DNA of 40,598 nt. Source: Erythrobacteraceae bacterium (GTDB taxonomy: Bacteria; Pseudomonadota; Alphaproteobacteria; Sphingomonadales; Sphingomonadaceae). A program made the translations under genes and the position numbers. Location: positions 1 to 40,598 of the forward strand of contig JAIYAL010000084.1 in NCBI GenBank assembly GCA_027489095.1, read 5' to 3'. This document shows positions 9,280-17,533 of the stretch, one piece after another. The notes below the pieces were generated by a model, which was not told the origin of the DNA, did no database searches, and worked only from the letters and a program-made list of their open reading frames with translations. Within the stretch, counting starts at the first letter, position 1, and each line of letters opens with the position of its first letter.

Positions 9280-10146
9280 TCACGCCGAGCGGCGCAGCGC
9301 CGTCAGGGCAGGCGCCATGGCCGGCACGAAGAAGCTCGCGCGGCGCGCGGCGGGGACGAAGCGATCGGTCTGCCCGACTGCGGTCTCGCCTGCGCCGAGC
9401 ATCAGGAAGCCATCGGGTATGACCGCGCCGGCAAGCCGGGCGAAGGCCTCGCGGCGGACCTGCCGGTCGAAATAAAGCAGCACATTGCGGCACAGCACGA
9501 GGTCGAAGGGGATGCGCCCGAGGTGCTGTCCGCCAAGCAGGTTGTGCTGCTGGAAGCGCACCATCGAGCGCACATCATCATGCACCTGCCAGCCGCGCGG
9601 GGTCTCGTCGAAGTGGCGCAGCATCTGCGTGACGCCAAGCCCGCGCTGCACCTCGAACGGGCTGTAGAGGCCGCTGCGCGCCGCGTTGATGGCGCGGTGC
9701 GAGACATCTGTGCCGAGGATGTCGATCGTCCAGCCCTGCCAGCGCTCTGCCTGTTCGGCAAACACCATGGCGAGCGAATAGACCTCCTGTCCGGTCGAAC
9801 AGCCCGCCGACCAGATCGACAGGCGGCGCACATCGCGGCGGCGCTGGTGGAGTTCGGGGAGGATCTCGGCGGGAAGCTGATCGAAGGTCGGCTTGTCGCG
9901 GAAGAAATAGGTCTCGTTGTTGAGCAGCGCCTCGACCACTTCCTGCGCGAGGTCGGCGCCTTCGGGCCCTGCGGGTGGCGAGGCAAGGAGGCAGACGAGC
10001 TGGTCCACATTGGAGATGCCATGCGCACGGAAAATCCCCGCGAGCGCCGAGTTGACGCGCCAGCGGCGGCTTTCGGTGAGATGCTGGCCGGTGCGCGCTT
10101 CGAGCAGATCGGCGATGATCTGGTGGGAGGCTTCGCTTGCGTCCAT
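9280..10146 (-). CDS. cheR: Chemotaxis protein methyltransferase CheR
   Basis: A 288-residue CheR, which methylates glutamates of chemoreceptors using S-adenosylmethionine. The N-terminal helical domain (about 1-75) is followed by the Rossmann methyltransferase domain. Visible signatures are NNETYFFRDKPTFDQL, IWSAGCSTGQEVYSLAM (cofactor site), IDILGTDVSHRAI, and the late segment FDLVLCRNVLLYFD with DGFLMLGAGET. The start ATG overlaps the cheB stop as TAATG, so the two opposing receptor-modifying enzymes are translationally linked. Length matches the family. Confidence 0.96.
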   Translation of the reverse strand: MDASEASHQIIADLLEARTGQHLTESRRWRVNSALAGIFRAHGISNVDQLVCLLASPPAGPEGADLAQEVVEALLNNETYFFRDKPTFDQLPAEILPELHQRRRDVRRLSIWSAGCSTGQEVYSLAMVFAEQAERWQGWTIDILGTDVSHRAINAARSGLYSPFEVQRGLGVTQMLRHFDETPRGWQVHDDVRSMVRFQQHNLLGGQHLGRIPFDLVLCRNVLLYFDRQVRREAFARLAGAVIPDGFLMLGAGETAVGQTDRFVPAARRASFFVPAMAPALTALRRSA

Positions 10147-11324
10147 TACGGGCGCACCAATGGGACGGCGGGCGCGGCGGCCTGGGTCATGATCGCATCA
10201 CCGAGCCGCTCGGGCGGAGCGATGACGCTGGCGAGCCCTGCCCGCGCGACCGCGCCGGGCATCCCCCACACCGCGCTGCTGTCGGCGTCCTGCGCGAAGA
10301 TCGCGCCGCCGGCCTCGACCAGATCCTTGGCCCCGATCGCGCCGTCGCGGCCCATGCCGGAGAGGATCACCCCGATCGCGCGGCCCTCGCAGGCCTCGGC
10401 GAGGCTGGAGAGCATCGGATCGACCGAGGGCAGGCAGCCGCTTGGCGCAGGCGCGCTGCTGATTTCGACCACCAGACCCCCAAACGCTCCGGGCGCGCCC
10501 TTGCGGCGCACCACGATATGGCCGTGGCCCGGCGCAATGACGATCCGGCCGGGCGTGAGCACGAGGCCATCAGCGGCGATGTCGGCGGGCCGCCCGCAGG
10601 CGGCCTCGACCTGCCGCGCGAAAACCGGGATGAAGGAGGCCGGCAGGTGCTGCGTGACCAGCAGCGGCACGTCGAAATCGCGCGGCAATCGCCGCAGCAT
10701 CAGACCGAGCGCATGGATCCCGCCAGTCGAAGCGCCGATCGCCACCGCCTGCGGACGCCACGTGCGGCGGGCAAGGCCCGGCCTTGCGAAAGAGGGTTCG
10801 GGCAACCGGCGCGCAGGCGCGACCAGGCTTTCGGCCTCACCCTCGGGCGCGTGCGTGCCGAGCGCGCGGATCTTGCCGAGCAACTGGGCGCGGTAATCCT
10901 CGGTGAAGCCGCCGGGGCGCGGCTTGGCCAGCGTGTCGGCGGCGCCCATCTGGAGCGCGGCCATGGTGTGTTCGGCGCCGTCCATGGTCAGCGAGGAGAC
11001 CACCAGCACCTGCGGGTTGCCCGGTGTCGCGAGGATCGCCGGCAGGGCATCCAGCCCGCCGATCCCCGGCATTTCCAGATCGAGCAGCACCACATCGGCA
11101 GGCGCGGCGGCGAGCTGCGCGATCGCGCCCTCGGCGCTCGAAGCGGTGCCGACGATCACCAGCGCGGGATCGCTTTCGACCATACGCTTGAAGATCGTGC
11201 GGACAGTCAGCGAATCGTCAACCACCATCACCCGGATCGCTGCTGCGGCGCCGGGATGCGCGAACGGACGCGCAGACGTCGCGGGGGCGCTAGCAGAACG
11301 TGGCAGGGAGGCGGGGTGGTTCAC
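10146..11324 (-). CDS. cheB: Chemotaxis response regulator / protein-glutamate methylesterase CheB
   Basis: CheB removes methyl groups from chemoreceptors when phosphorylated by CheA. The 392-residue protein has an N-terminal receiver domain (about 30-140; acidic pair DD at 36-37, phosphorylation Asp82 in LLDLEMP, Lys134 in LAKP) and a C-terminal methylesterase domain with the catalytic triad Ser199 (GASTGG), His226 (TQHLP) and Asp327 (GMGRDG). The start is taken as the GTG at 11322-11324, which overlaps the cheY stop as GTGA; the open frame extends upstream but only through cheY in another frame. The linker is Pro/Ala/Arg-rich. The cheR gene follows with a one-base overlap. Confidence 0.94.
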   Translation of the reverse strand: MNHPASLPRSASAPATSARPFAHPGAAAAIRVMVVDDSLTVRTIFKRMVESDPALVIVGTASSAEGAIAQLAAAPADVVLLDLEMPGIGGLDALPAILATPGNPQVLVVSSLTMDGAEHTMAALQMGAADTLAKPRPGGFTEDYRAQLLGKIRALGTHAPEGEAESLVAPARRLPEPSFARPGLARRTWRPQAVAIGASTGGIHALGLMLRRLPRDFDVPLLVTQHLPASFIPVFARQVEAACGRPADIAADGLVLTPGRIVIAPGHGHIVVRRKGAPGAFGGLVVEISSAPAPSGCLPSVDPMLSSLAEACEGRAIGVILSGMGRDGAIGAKDLVEAGGAIFAQDADSSAVWGMPGAVARAGLASVIAPPERLGDAIMTQAAAPAVPLVRP

Positions 11325-11686
11325 GCAAACCCGACGAGCTGCAGCTTGATCTGCAACGTCTCGTGATCGAAGGGCTTCATCACATATTCGTCCGCCCCGG
11401 CCTGGATCGCCTGGCGGATATGCGCGACGTCGTTCTCGGTCGTGCAGAACACCACCTTGGGCTTGCTGCCGTTGGGGCGGGCACGCAGCTGGACGAGGAA
11501 TTCGATCCCGGTCATCACCGGCATGTTCCAATCGAGCAACACCACATCGGGCATCGCAGCCTCGCAGGCATCGAGCGCAAGCTTGCCGTTCTCGGCCTCT
11601 TCAACGGCGAAGCCGAGGGTCTCGAGAATGTGCCTCGAAACCTTCCGGATGACGCGGGAATCGTCGACGATCAGGCATGTTTTCAT
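11321..11686 (-). CDS. cheY: Single-domain response regulator CheY
   Basis: A 121-residue stand-alone receiver domain. The acidic pair (Asp8-Asp9 in IVDDSRVIRK), phosphorylation site Asp52 (LLDWNMP), switch Thr82 and Lys104 (VMKPF) are all present. Its place between cheW and cheB points to the chemotaxis CheY that, once phosphorylated by CheA, binds the flagellar motor switch. Many alphaproteobacteria have several CheY paralogues, so it could also act as a phosphate sink. It overlaps the GTG start of cheB. Confidence 0.94.
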   Translation of the reverse strand: MKTCLIVDDSRVIRKVSRHILETLGFAVEEAENGKLALDACEAAMPDVVLLDWNMPVMTGIEFLVQLRARPNGSKPKVVFCTTENDVAHIRQAIQAGADEYVMKPFDHETLQIKLQLVGFA

Positions 11687-11739
11687 GGGCTGTCCTGCGG
11701 TTGCGGCACGAACCTAAGGGCCAGATGGTAAGGATTGGA

Positions 11740-12207
11740 TTAAACCAGAACCTCGATTTCGCGATGGGCGGTATCCGGCCCGGCGAGCAGCGCGGCAAGA
11801 TCGACCAGCAGCGCGGGCCCGGCCATGGTCTCGATCATCCCGGTGGCGATGCGTGACCATTCGGGGCCGAAGCCCCCCGGCACCTGCCCTGCATCGCTGG
11901 CGCCGGTGGTGATGTCCTCGATCACATCGACGAGCAGCGCGTAGGAATGGCCCCCTTCCGCGACGACGATCGCGCGGTGGTCGGTCGGCCACTCGCTTCC
12001 CGGCAGGCCGATCCCAAACCCAATCGCGCGGCGGCAATCGATCACGGTCAGCGCCTGGCTGCGCAGCGCGGTGATTCCGGCGATCCACGCCGGCGCGCGC
12101 GGGATCGGGGTGACGGTGCCGATCTCGATCACCGATTTGACGTCGAGCGCCGAGAGCGCGCAGGCGCGCCCCGCGATCCGGGCGACGACGAGCAGTTGTC
12201 CGATCAT
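11740..12207 (-). CDS. cheW: Chemotaxis coupling protein CheW
   Basis: A 155-residue CheW-like protein that would link chemoreceptors to CheA. It shows the SH3-like CheW fold pattern: VARIAGRACALSALDVKSVIEI, the PRAPAWIAGITALRSQALTVID block, and AIVVAEGGHSYALLVDVIEDI, ending in a typical short beta/helix segment (ALLVDLAALL). The ATG at 12205-12207 overlaps the cheA stop as ATGA. An open frame runs a further 93 codons upstream but only as a shadow of cheA. A 53-base gap separates it from cheY. Confidence 0.92.
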   Translation of the reverse strand: MIGQLLVVARIAGRACALSALDVKSVIEIGTVTPIPRAPAWIAGITALRSQALTVIDCRRAIGFGIGLPGSEWPTDHRAIVVAEGGHSYALLVDVIEDITTGASDAGQVPGGFGPEWSRIATGMIETMAGPALLVDLAALLAGPDTAHREIEVLV

Positions 12208-14651
12208 GCGGCAACTCCCTTGGCTTGAAGCGCCGCGCGGCTGGCTGCGGCGAGCGCTGCCAGCAGGCTTTCGCGGTCGTAGCGGTAGATCGTCTCGCAT
12301 CCCGTGGGTGCATCGGGCTGGTCGCGCAGGCGGATCACCTGTTGCGGAAGCGGGCGGCCGAGCGCCTCGGCAACTTCGTAGACATCGTCGAACAGAATGC
12401 CGAGCGTCTCCGTCCCGGCCTCGCTGGCAGGGACGATATCGTAACCCGCGGCGGTAACCAGCGGGGCGAGGATGGTGCGCGCCCATTCGCTCTCGGGCAG
12501 GGTGCAGCGCGGGCGGTCGGCGGCAAGCGGCGGCTCGCCGTGGCGGGCGAAAAGTTCATGTGCGTCCACCAGCGTGACCGGCTGGCCTGCAATCAGCGTG
12601 ATCGCTTCGGCGAGCGGGTCTTCCGGAACGGCGTGCAAGTCCTCGGTCAGTTCGACCGCGTCCTCTACCTCACGCACCGCGAAGAGCAGCTCGCAGGCCC
12701 CGTCGGACAGGCGCAGCAGGCGCACGCGGTTCTGGGTCAGTGGGGTGTCGGGCAGGCCGACCAGCGGCAGGATCAGCCCGTCGATGACCACGCGCGGGCG
12801 CGCAGCGGAGCGATCAATGGCGGTGATCGGCGCGGTCTCGATGCGCTGGACGAGTTCGAGCCGCACCGCCGAGCGGCGTCCGGCAAAATCGGTGAACAGC
12901 ATGGCCCGATCGGCCTGCTTGGCCACCTCGGCGGCGCTGTCGCCAAGCGTGCCGAGCACGCGCGTGCGGGTGTCGGAGACGAGGTCGGCGCCGGCCGCGA
13001 TGTTGGCGACGTCGAGCAGCAGCACTGGCTGGCCATCGTCAAGCAGGGTCGATCCGGCATAAAGCCCGGACTTCATCACCGCTGGCGCAAGCGGCTTGAC
13101 GACAAGATCGCCGTGGCCGTGGATGCCCTCAACCGCGAGCGCGAAGAGATCGCCGCTGGCGAGGCGCAGCATCACGAGGGTGGGTTCCTTGGCGGCGACC
13201 GGGCAGGCCGGGAGCCCGAGCACTTCGCCGAGCATCAGGCAGGGCACGCGGTTGCCGCGGAAGGTGACCAGCGCGGTCTCGCCCATCCGGGTGAAATCGA
13301 GCGCCTGGGAGGAGGCCTGGACGATCTCCTCGACATAGCTCTGCGGGATCGCGAAGCGGTGGCCGGCGACTTCGACGGTAAGACCGGCGATGATCGAGAG
13401 GGTAAGCGGGATGTGAAGGGTGAAGGCAGTGCCCTTGCCCGGGGTGCTGGTGACGCGGATCGAGCCGCCGACCTTCTCGAGGTTCTGGCGCACCACGTCG
13501 AGGCCGACGCCGCGGCCCGAGACGTTGCTGACCGTCTCGGCGGTTGAGAAGCCGGGCTCGAAGATCAGGTTGAGGATGCGCTCGCGGCTCATCGCGGCGC
13601 GTTCGGCGGCGGTGATGAGGCCGGTGGCGACCGCCTTGGCGGCAATGCGCTCTTCGGCGAGCCCGCGCCCGTCGTCGCTGATGAGGATGCTGATGGTGTT
13701 GCCCGATTGCCGCGCGGCGATGGCAAGCAGGCCGATTTCGCGCTTGCTGGCGGCGAGGCGGGCCGAAGGGCCTTCGATGCCGTGGTCGATGGCGTTCCTG
13801 ATGATGTGGGTGAGCGGATCGCGGATCGTTTCGATCATCTCGCGGTCGAGTTCGACATCGCCGCCGTCAAGATCGATCATCACTTGCTTGCCGAGCTCGG
13901 TCGACAGGTCGCGCACGAGCCGGGGGAGCGCGCCGAACAGGGTCTCGATGCGCTGCATCCGCATCCGGGTGATCGCGTCGCGCACGTCGGTCAGGATCGT
14001 GGTGAGCCGCTCGAAGGGCCCGTCGATGGTCGGCTGGTTGCCCGCCTGGCGCAGGCGGTGGGCGAGATCGTTGCGGGCCAGCACCATGTCCGAGACGCCG
14101 CTCATCACCCGGTCGAGCAGTTCGACCGGCAGACGGATGGTGCGTTGTGCCGCGGCGGGATCGGCGCGGCGCTGGGGGGCGTTCGGCTCATCGTTAGACC
14201 CCAGTAGCGCCGCCGCAGGGGCGTGCAGAGGCGGGTTAGACCCCTCGCAGGCCCCCTCCAGACCCCCGGTTTGGGGTGTTTCATGTGAAACATCCAGCAT
14301 CGCGATGAGACTTTCGTCGTCGCCTTCGTCGATGGGTTCATTCGCCTCGATCGCGTCGATCATCGCGGCGATCCGGTCGATGATGGCGAGCACTGCGGTG
14401 ACGAGCTGCTGGTCGGGATCGCGGCGTCCGGCGCGGCAATCGGCGAGCGCATCCTCAGCGGCATGGCTGAGGCTGGCGAGGCGCGGGAAATCGAAGAAGC
14501 CGCAATTGCCCTTCACCGTATGGACGAAGCGGAAGATCGTATCGAGACGCGCGCGATCGGTTGGATCGGCCTCCCAGGCGACGAGTTCGCCGCCGGACGC
14601 CTCCAACATCTCGCGGGTCTCGGCGATGAAATCCGCCAGCAGATCATCCAT
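12204..14651 (-). CDS. cheA: Chemotaxis histidine kinase CheA with extra C-terminal domains
   Basis: CheA autophosphorylates and passes phosphate to CheY and CheB. The 815-residue protein has an HPt domain (His44 in FVHTVKGNCGFF), a low-complexity linker (about 120-165), a dimerisation helix pair, an HATPase domain (HIIRNAIDHGIE, DDGRGL, FEPGFST, GRGVGLDVV) and a CheW-like regulatory domain. No P2 CheY-binding domain is evident. Beyond the first CheW domain lie about 250 residues: apparently a second, diverged CheW-like domain (ending TLVDAHELF) and a tail resembling a receiver domain without its phosphorylation Asp. The linker-coding DNA contains a parS-like palindrome and a phased repeat array. 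Start is ATG 14651; GAGGG lies upstream. It heads the run with cheW. Confidence 0.95.
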   Translation of the reverse strand: MDDLLADFIAETREMLEASGGELVAWEADPTDRARLDTIFRFVHTVKGNCGFFDFPRLASLSHAAEDALADCRAGRRDPDQQLVTAVLAIIDRIAAMIDAIEANEPIDEGDDESLIAMLDVSHETPQTGGLEGACEGSNPPLHAPAAALLGSNDEPNAPQRRADPAAAQRTIRLPVELLDRVMSGVSDMVLARNDLAHRLRQAGNQPTIDGPFERLTTILTDVRDAITRMRMQRIETLFGALPRLVRDLSTELGKQVMIDLDGGDVELDREMIETIRDPLTHIIRNAIDHGIEGPSARLAASKREIGLLAIAARQSGNTISILISDDGRGLAEERIAAKAVATGLITAAERAAMSRERILNLIFEPGFSTAETVSNVSGRGVGLDVVRQNLEKVGGSIRVTSTPGKGTAFTLHIPLTLSIIAGLTVEVAGHRFAIPQSYVEEIVQASSQALDFTRMGETALVTFRGNRVPCLMLGEVLGLPACPVAAKEPTLVMLRLASGDLFALAVEGIHGHGDLVVKPLAPAVMKSGLYAGSTLLDDGQPVLLLDVANIAAGADLVSDTRTRVLGTLGDSAAEVAKQADRAMLFTDFAGRRSAVRLELVQRIETAPITAIDRSAARPRVVIDGLILPLVGLPDTPLTQNRVRLLRLSDGACELLFAVREVEDAVELTEDLHAVPEDPLAEAITLIAGQPVTLVDAHELFARHGEPPLAADRPRCTLPESEWARTILAPLVTAAGYDIVPASEAGTETLGILFDDVYEVAEALGRPLPQQVIRLRDQPDAPTGCETIYRYDRESLLAALAAASRAALQAKGVAA
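14194..14269 (+). repeat. Seven-unit phased AG array inside cheA, beside a parS-like site
   Basis: AG dinucleotides heading short units occur with their A at 14196, 14206, 14217, 14227, 14238, 14249 and 14260, spacings of 10, 11, 10, 11, 11 and 11. Three units are strong: TTAGACCCCAG, TAGACCCCTCG and CAGACCCCCGG; the others keep CAG or TAG. The parS-like palindrome starts eight bases after the last unit. The period is not a multiple of three, so it does not reflect a protein repeat. It is a weaker copy of the array at 28322-28397. Confidence 0.6.
14277..14292. other. parS: parS-like site (one mismatch) inside cheA
   Basis: TGTTTCATGTGAAACA differs from the widespread chromosomal parS palindrome TGTTTCACGTGAAACA at one central base. 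It encodes Val-Ser-His-Glu-Thr in the CheA linker on the minus strand. Chromosomal parS sites inside genes are well known. ParB binding here is inferred from the match; the central CpG change may reduce affinity. Confidence 0.6.
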
Positions 14652-14701
14652 CAGAAGCGCACCCTCTTGCCGCCTTTCGGGCGTGGCTATGCGGCAGGGT
14701 T

Positions 14702-14708
14702 GGTTAAC
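14702..14708 (-). promoter_or_regulatory. Possible CtrA half-site upstream of cheA
   Basis: On the minus strand GTTAACC lies about 50 bases upstream of the cheA start, within TGGTTGTTAACCA. CtrA sites in alphaproteobacteria are built on TTAA(C) half-sites, and CtrA often controls motility genes. No second half-site at the canonical spacing is seen, so this is tentative. Confidence 0.3.
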
Positions 14709-14714
14709 AACCAG

Positions 14715-16094
14715 CTAGCGCACGGATGCTCCGGTGGCGGAGGCTGGGGCCTGCCTGGCGAAGATGTGCCGCACCAGCAGTACCGCCGAGATCGCGCCAA
14801 ACAGGTTGGCGGCAAGCTCTGCCGTGTAGATCGCCGAGGAGCCCATCGAAGGGCGCAGCACCAGCGCGACGGGGAGCATCACAAGGAACACCCGCGCGAT
14901 GGATTGGCCGAGGGCAAATCCTGCCTTGTCGACCGCATTCATGATGCCATTGCCGACGATCAGCAGCCCGAAGCCGGCATAGCCCCAAGCCGCGATCCGC
15001 AGGTAAAGGTCGAATTCCGCGACCACGGCGGGGTCGGAGGTGAAGACCCGCGCGAAGCTCTGCCCCGCCGCCATCACGCCGATCGCAACGATCAGCCCCC
15101 AGACGATGCAGAACCCGCCCGCGTAGAGCACCGCCTCGCGCGCCCGGTCGATCCGGCCCGCCCCCCAGTTCTGCCCGACAATCGCCCCGATCGCGCCCGA
15201 CAGGCCGAGCAAGGGCACGATCACGAAGCTCTGGAGGCGCCCCGCCGCGCCGAAGCCCGCGACCGCCGCCTCGCCCTCGAGCGCCACCAGCGCGGTCAGG
15301 ATCGACAGCCCCAAGGGGTTGATCGCGTTTGAGAAAGCAGCTGGGAGCCCGACCCGGATGATCGCCTTGGCCGGCCCCGCCAGATTGCAATGCCGCAGCA
15401 GGCCAAGGTCAAGCGGCAAGGACGTGCCGCGCAGCAGCCACAAGGCGGTCAGCACCCCTATCCCCCAGCCGATCACCGTGGCATAGGCGGATCCCGCGAT
15501 GCCCAGCCCTTCGAACCCGAAACCGCCCATGATCAGCAGCGGATTGAGCACCCAGTTGGCGGCGGCATAGGTGATCGAGACGGTGCTCGTCCGTTTGGCC
15601 TCGCCCTGTCCGCGCAGCACGCCGTTGAAGCCCATGATCGCAAGACTGAGCGGGAAGCCCATCGCATAAGGCGTCATATAGGCGCGGATCAGCGGCATAA
15701 GGTGCGCGGGCGCGTTCATGGCGGTGAAGATCGGGTCGATCAGCGCCCACAGCGTGAGGCCCATCACCAGCCCACAGGCGACAGCGAAGACGATCCCGAA
15801 ATTGGCGCGCTGGGCCGCCTTGGCGTGGTCGCCTTCGCCCAGGGCACGAGCGACCACCGAGTTGATCCCGACCATCACCCCCACGCCCAGCGACGTGCTC
15901 GACACCGCAACCGGGAAGATGAAGGCAATCGCTGCCAGCGGCTCGCTGCCGAGCTGTCCGATGAAATAGGCATCGACGATCCCGATCGACATGATCGCGG
16001 CGACGCCGATGACCGCAGGGAGCGTCTGGCTGACGAGATGCCCGGGGATGCTGCCGCTGACCAGTCTGGCAGAAGAAAGGGCGGGCGCATTCAT
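14715..16094 (-). CDS. MATE family efflux transporter
   Basis: A 459-residue integral membrane protein with about 12 hydrophobic helices, in the MATE family of Na+- or H+-driven exporters of drugs and metabolites. Family features include an N-terminal LPAVIGVAAIMSIGIVDAYFIGQLGSE-type first helix (split here at residues about 23-50), the loop GQGEAKRTS, and a second half beginning VGLPAAFSNAINPLG with GAIVGQNWGAG. The ATG at 16094 has GGGA seven bases upstream; a GTG three codons earlier is a less likely start. Substrate cannot be told. It ends 63 bases before cheA starts, on the same strand, but is probably a separate unit. It is divergent from the aldolase gene. Confidence 0.93.
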   Translation of the reverse strand: MNAPALSSARLVSGSIPGHLVSQTLPAVIGVAAIMSIGIVDAYFIGQLGSEPLAAIAFIFPVAVSSTSLGVGVMVGINSVVARALGEGDHAKAAQRANFGIVFAVACGLVMGLTLWALIDPIFTAMNAPAHLMPLIRAYMTPYAMGFPLSLAIMGFNGVLRGQGEAKRTSTVSITYAAANWVLNPLLIMGGFGFEGLGIAGSAYATVIGWGIGVLTALWLLRGTSLPLDLGLLRHCNLAGPAKAIIRVGLPAAFSNAINPLGLSILTALVALEGEAAVAGFGAAGRLQSFVIVPLLGLSGAIGAIVGQNWGAGRIDRAREAVLYAGGFCIVWGLIVAIGVMAAGQSFARVFTSDPAVVAEFDLYLRIAAWGYAGFGLLIVGNGIMNAVDKAGFALGQSIARVFLVMLPVALVLRPSMGSSAIYTAELAANLFGAISAVLLVRHIFARQAPASATGASVR

Positions 16095-16188
16095 CGTTCC
16101 CACGGCCTAGCGGCAGGCCGCGCGGCTTGCAAAGCATTCCCTGCCCATGCGATAGCGAAGGCAACGACAGACGTAAGAGGAATGGCTG

Positions 16189-16953
16189 ATGGCAACCCAA
16201 CTCAAGCCCGGTATCGAGTGCAGCAAGGAAGAATGGCAGGCGCGGCTCGATCTGGCGGCGTGCTACCGCATCTTCGATCACCTCGGCTGGTCGGAATCGA
16301 TCTACAACCACATCTCGCTCAAGGTTCCGGGGGAGAAGGATACCTTCCTCATCAACCCCTTTGGCCTGCTCTACAGCGAAGTCACCGCGTCAAACCTCGT
16401 CAAGATTGATGTCGAGGGCAACAATGTCGGCGGGTCGCCCTACATGGTGAACAAGGCGGGCTTCACCCAGCACGCCTATTTCCACAAGCATCTGGGCGGG
16501 CGGGCGGATGCCATCTGCCATGTTCACACCACCGCGACGATGGCCGTGGCGAGCCACAAGGATGGCCTGCTTCCGATCAATTTCTACGCCTGCAACTTCC
16601 AGGGCCAGATCGGCTATCACGATTTCGAGGGCGTCACGGTGCGCGCCGAAGAGGGCGAGCGGCTGGTCAAGAACCTCGGCAATCACACCATCCTGATGCT
16701 GCGCAACCATGGCCCGGTGGTGATGGACCGCACCATCCAGGGGATGTTCCTCAAGATGTGGGCCTTTCAGCGCGCCTGCGAGATCCAGGTGGCGGCGCTG
16801 AGCATGGGCGATCCGATCCTCGTGCCGCAGGAGGTGGTCGATGTCCACCAGCGCGACCTGTCGGTGATGAGCGGGCAGGGCGGCGCGGGAATGTTCGATT
16901 TCGAGGCGTGGAAGCGCCGGATCGACAAGATCGACGACAGCTGGCGCCAGTAA
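16189..16953 (+). CDS. Class II aldolase/adducin family protein
   Basis: A 254-residue protein with the class II aldolase/adducin fold. Zinc-ligand histidines are visible at His111 and His113 (CHVHTTATM) and His174 (RNHGPVV). The position of the catalytic Glu of fuculose-phosphate aldolases is occupied by Gly in NKAGFTQHAYFHKH. This is typical of the adducin-like bacterial branch, whose reaction is unknown, so a true aldolase activity should not be assumed. AGAGGA precedes the ATG. The 2Fe-2S gene starts 20 bases downstream and arsC follows, so the three are probably one operon. Confidence 0.9.
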   Translation: MATQLKPGIECSKEEWQARLDLAACYRIFDHLGWSESIYNHISLKVPGEKDTFLINPFGLLYSEVTASNLVKIDVEGNNVGGSPYMVNKAGFTQHAYFHKHLGGRADAICHVHTTATMAVASHKDGLLPINFYACNFQGQIGYHDFEGVTVRAEEGERLVKNLGNHTILMLRNHGPVVMDRTIQGMFLKMWAFQRACEIQVAALSMGDPILVPQEVVDVHQRDLSVMSGQGGAGMFDFEAWKRRIDKIDDSWRQ

Positions 16954-16973
16954 GCCACTAAGAGGGCCGCACG

Positions 16974-17522
16974 ATGTCGCGCATGACCGTCAACGAGCGG
17001 CCGGTCCAATTCGACCTCGATCCGCGCATCCCGCTGCTTTACGCGCTGCGTGAGGCGATGAACCTGACCGGCACCAAGGCGTGTGGTGGCGGGCCGGAAT
17101 GCTCGGGCGCGTGCATGGTGCTGGTTGACGGGGTGGCGCTCAGATCGTGTGCGATCACGCTCGCCGAGGCCGAGGGGCGGATCATCACCACCATCGAAGG
17201 GCTGAGCCGCGACCGCGCGCATCCGGTTCAGCAGGCGATGGTGGCGCAGCAGGCGATCCAGTGCGGCTATTGCACCCCCGGCATCGTCATCTCGGCCGCC
17301 GCCCTGCTGATGCGCAACCCCGCGCCGACCCGCGCCGATATCGAGGCGGGCATCCCGAACATCTGCCGCTGCGGGGTCTATCCGCGGCTGATCAAGGCGG
17401 TCGAACAGGCGGGCCGCGTGGCGCAGCGGCAGGAACGCATCAGCGCGGCGCCTGCGCCCGGGATCAGCCCCGAGGATGCGGCCAAGGCGGTGCCCGCGCT
17501 GCGCGTGCCGCAGAGCGAATAG
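16974..17522 (+). CDS. Orphan (2Fe-2S)-binding protein, IorA/CoxS-like
   Basis: A 182-residue protein resembling the small two-[2Fe-2S] subunit of molybdenum hydroxylases (xanthine dehydrogenase family, isoquinoline 1-oxidoreductase alpha-like). The ferredoxin-like domain carries Cys37, Cys43, Cys47 and Cys59 in GTKACGGGPECSGACMVLVDG-like context; the second domain carries Cys97, Cys100 (QCGYCTPG), Cys131 and Cys133 (ICRCGVY). The first three cysteines are spaced CX5CX3C, whereas the family norm is CX4CX2C. No molybdopterin-binding large subunit or FAD subunit lies nearby, so its electron partner is unknown. It lies between the aldolase-like gene and arsC (gaps 20 and 11 bases). Confidence 0.88.
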   Translation: MSRMTVNERPVQFDLDPRIPLLYALREAMNLTGTKACGGGPECSGACMVLVDGVALRSCAITLAEAEGRIITTIEGLSRDRAHPVQQAMVAQQAIQCGYCTPGIVISAAALLMRNPAPTRADIEAGIPNICRCGVYPRLIKAVEQAGRVAQRQERISAAPAPGISPEDAAKAVPALRVPQSE

Positions 17523-17533
17523 GATTGGCGACA

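Noticed and set aside
9277-9284. GTTTCACG, a parS half-site near the cheR stop
   Set aside because: Only half of the palindrome is present and no phased array adjoins it.
10472-10481. CCAGACCCCC inside cheB
   Set aside because: A single isolated match without 11-bp neighbours or parS; expected by chance in GC-rich DNA.
8575-10896. 773-codon plus-strand open frame opposite the GGDEF-EAL gene, cheR and cheB
   Set aside because: Spans three real genes on the other strand and has no recognisable domain.
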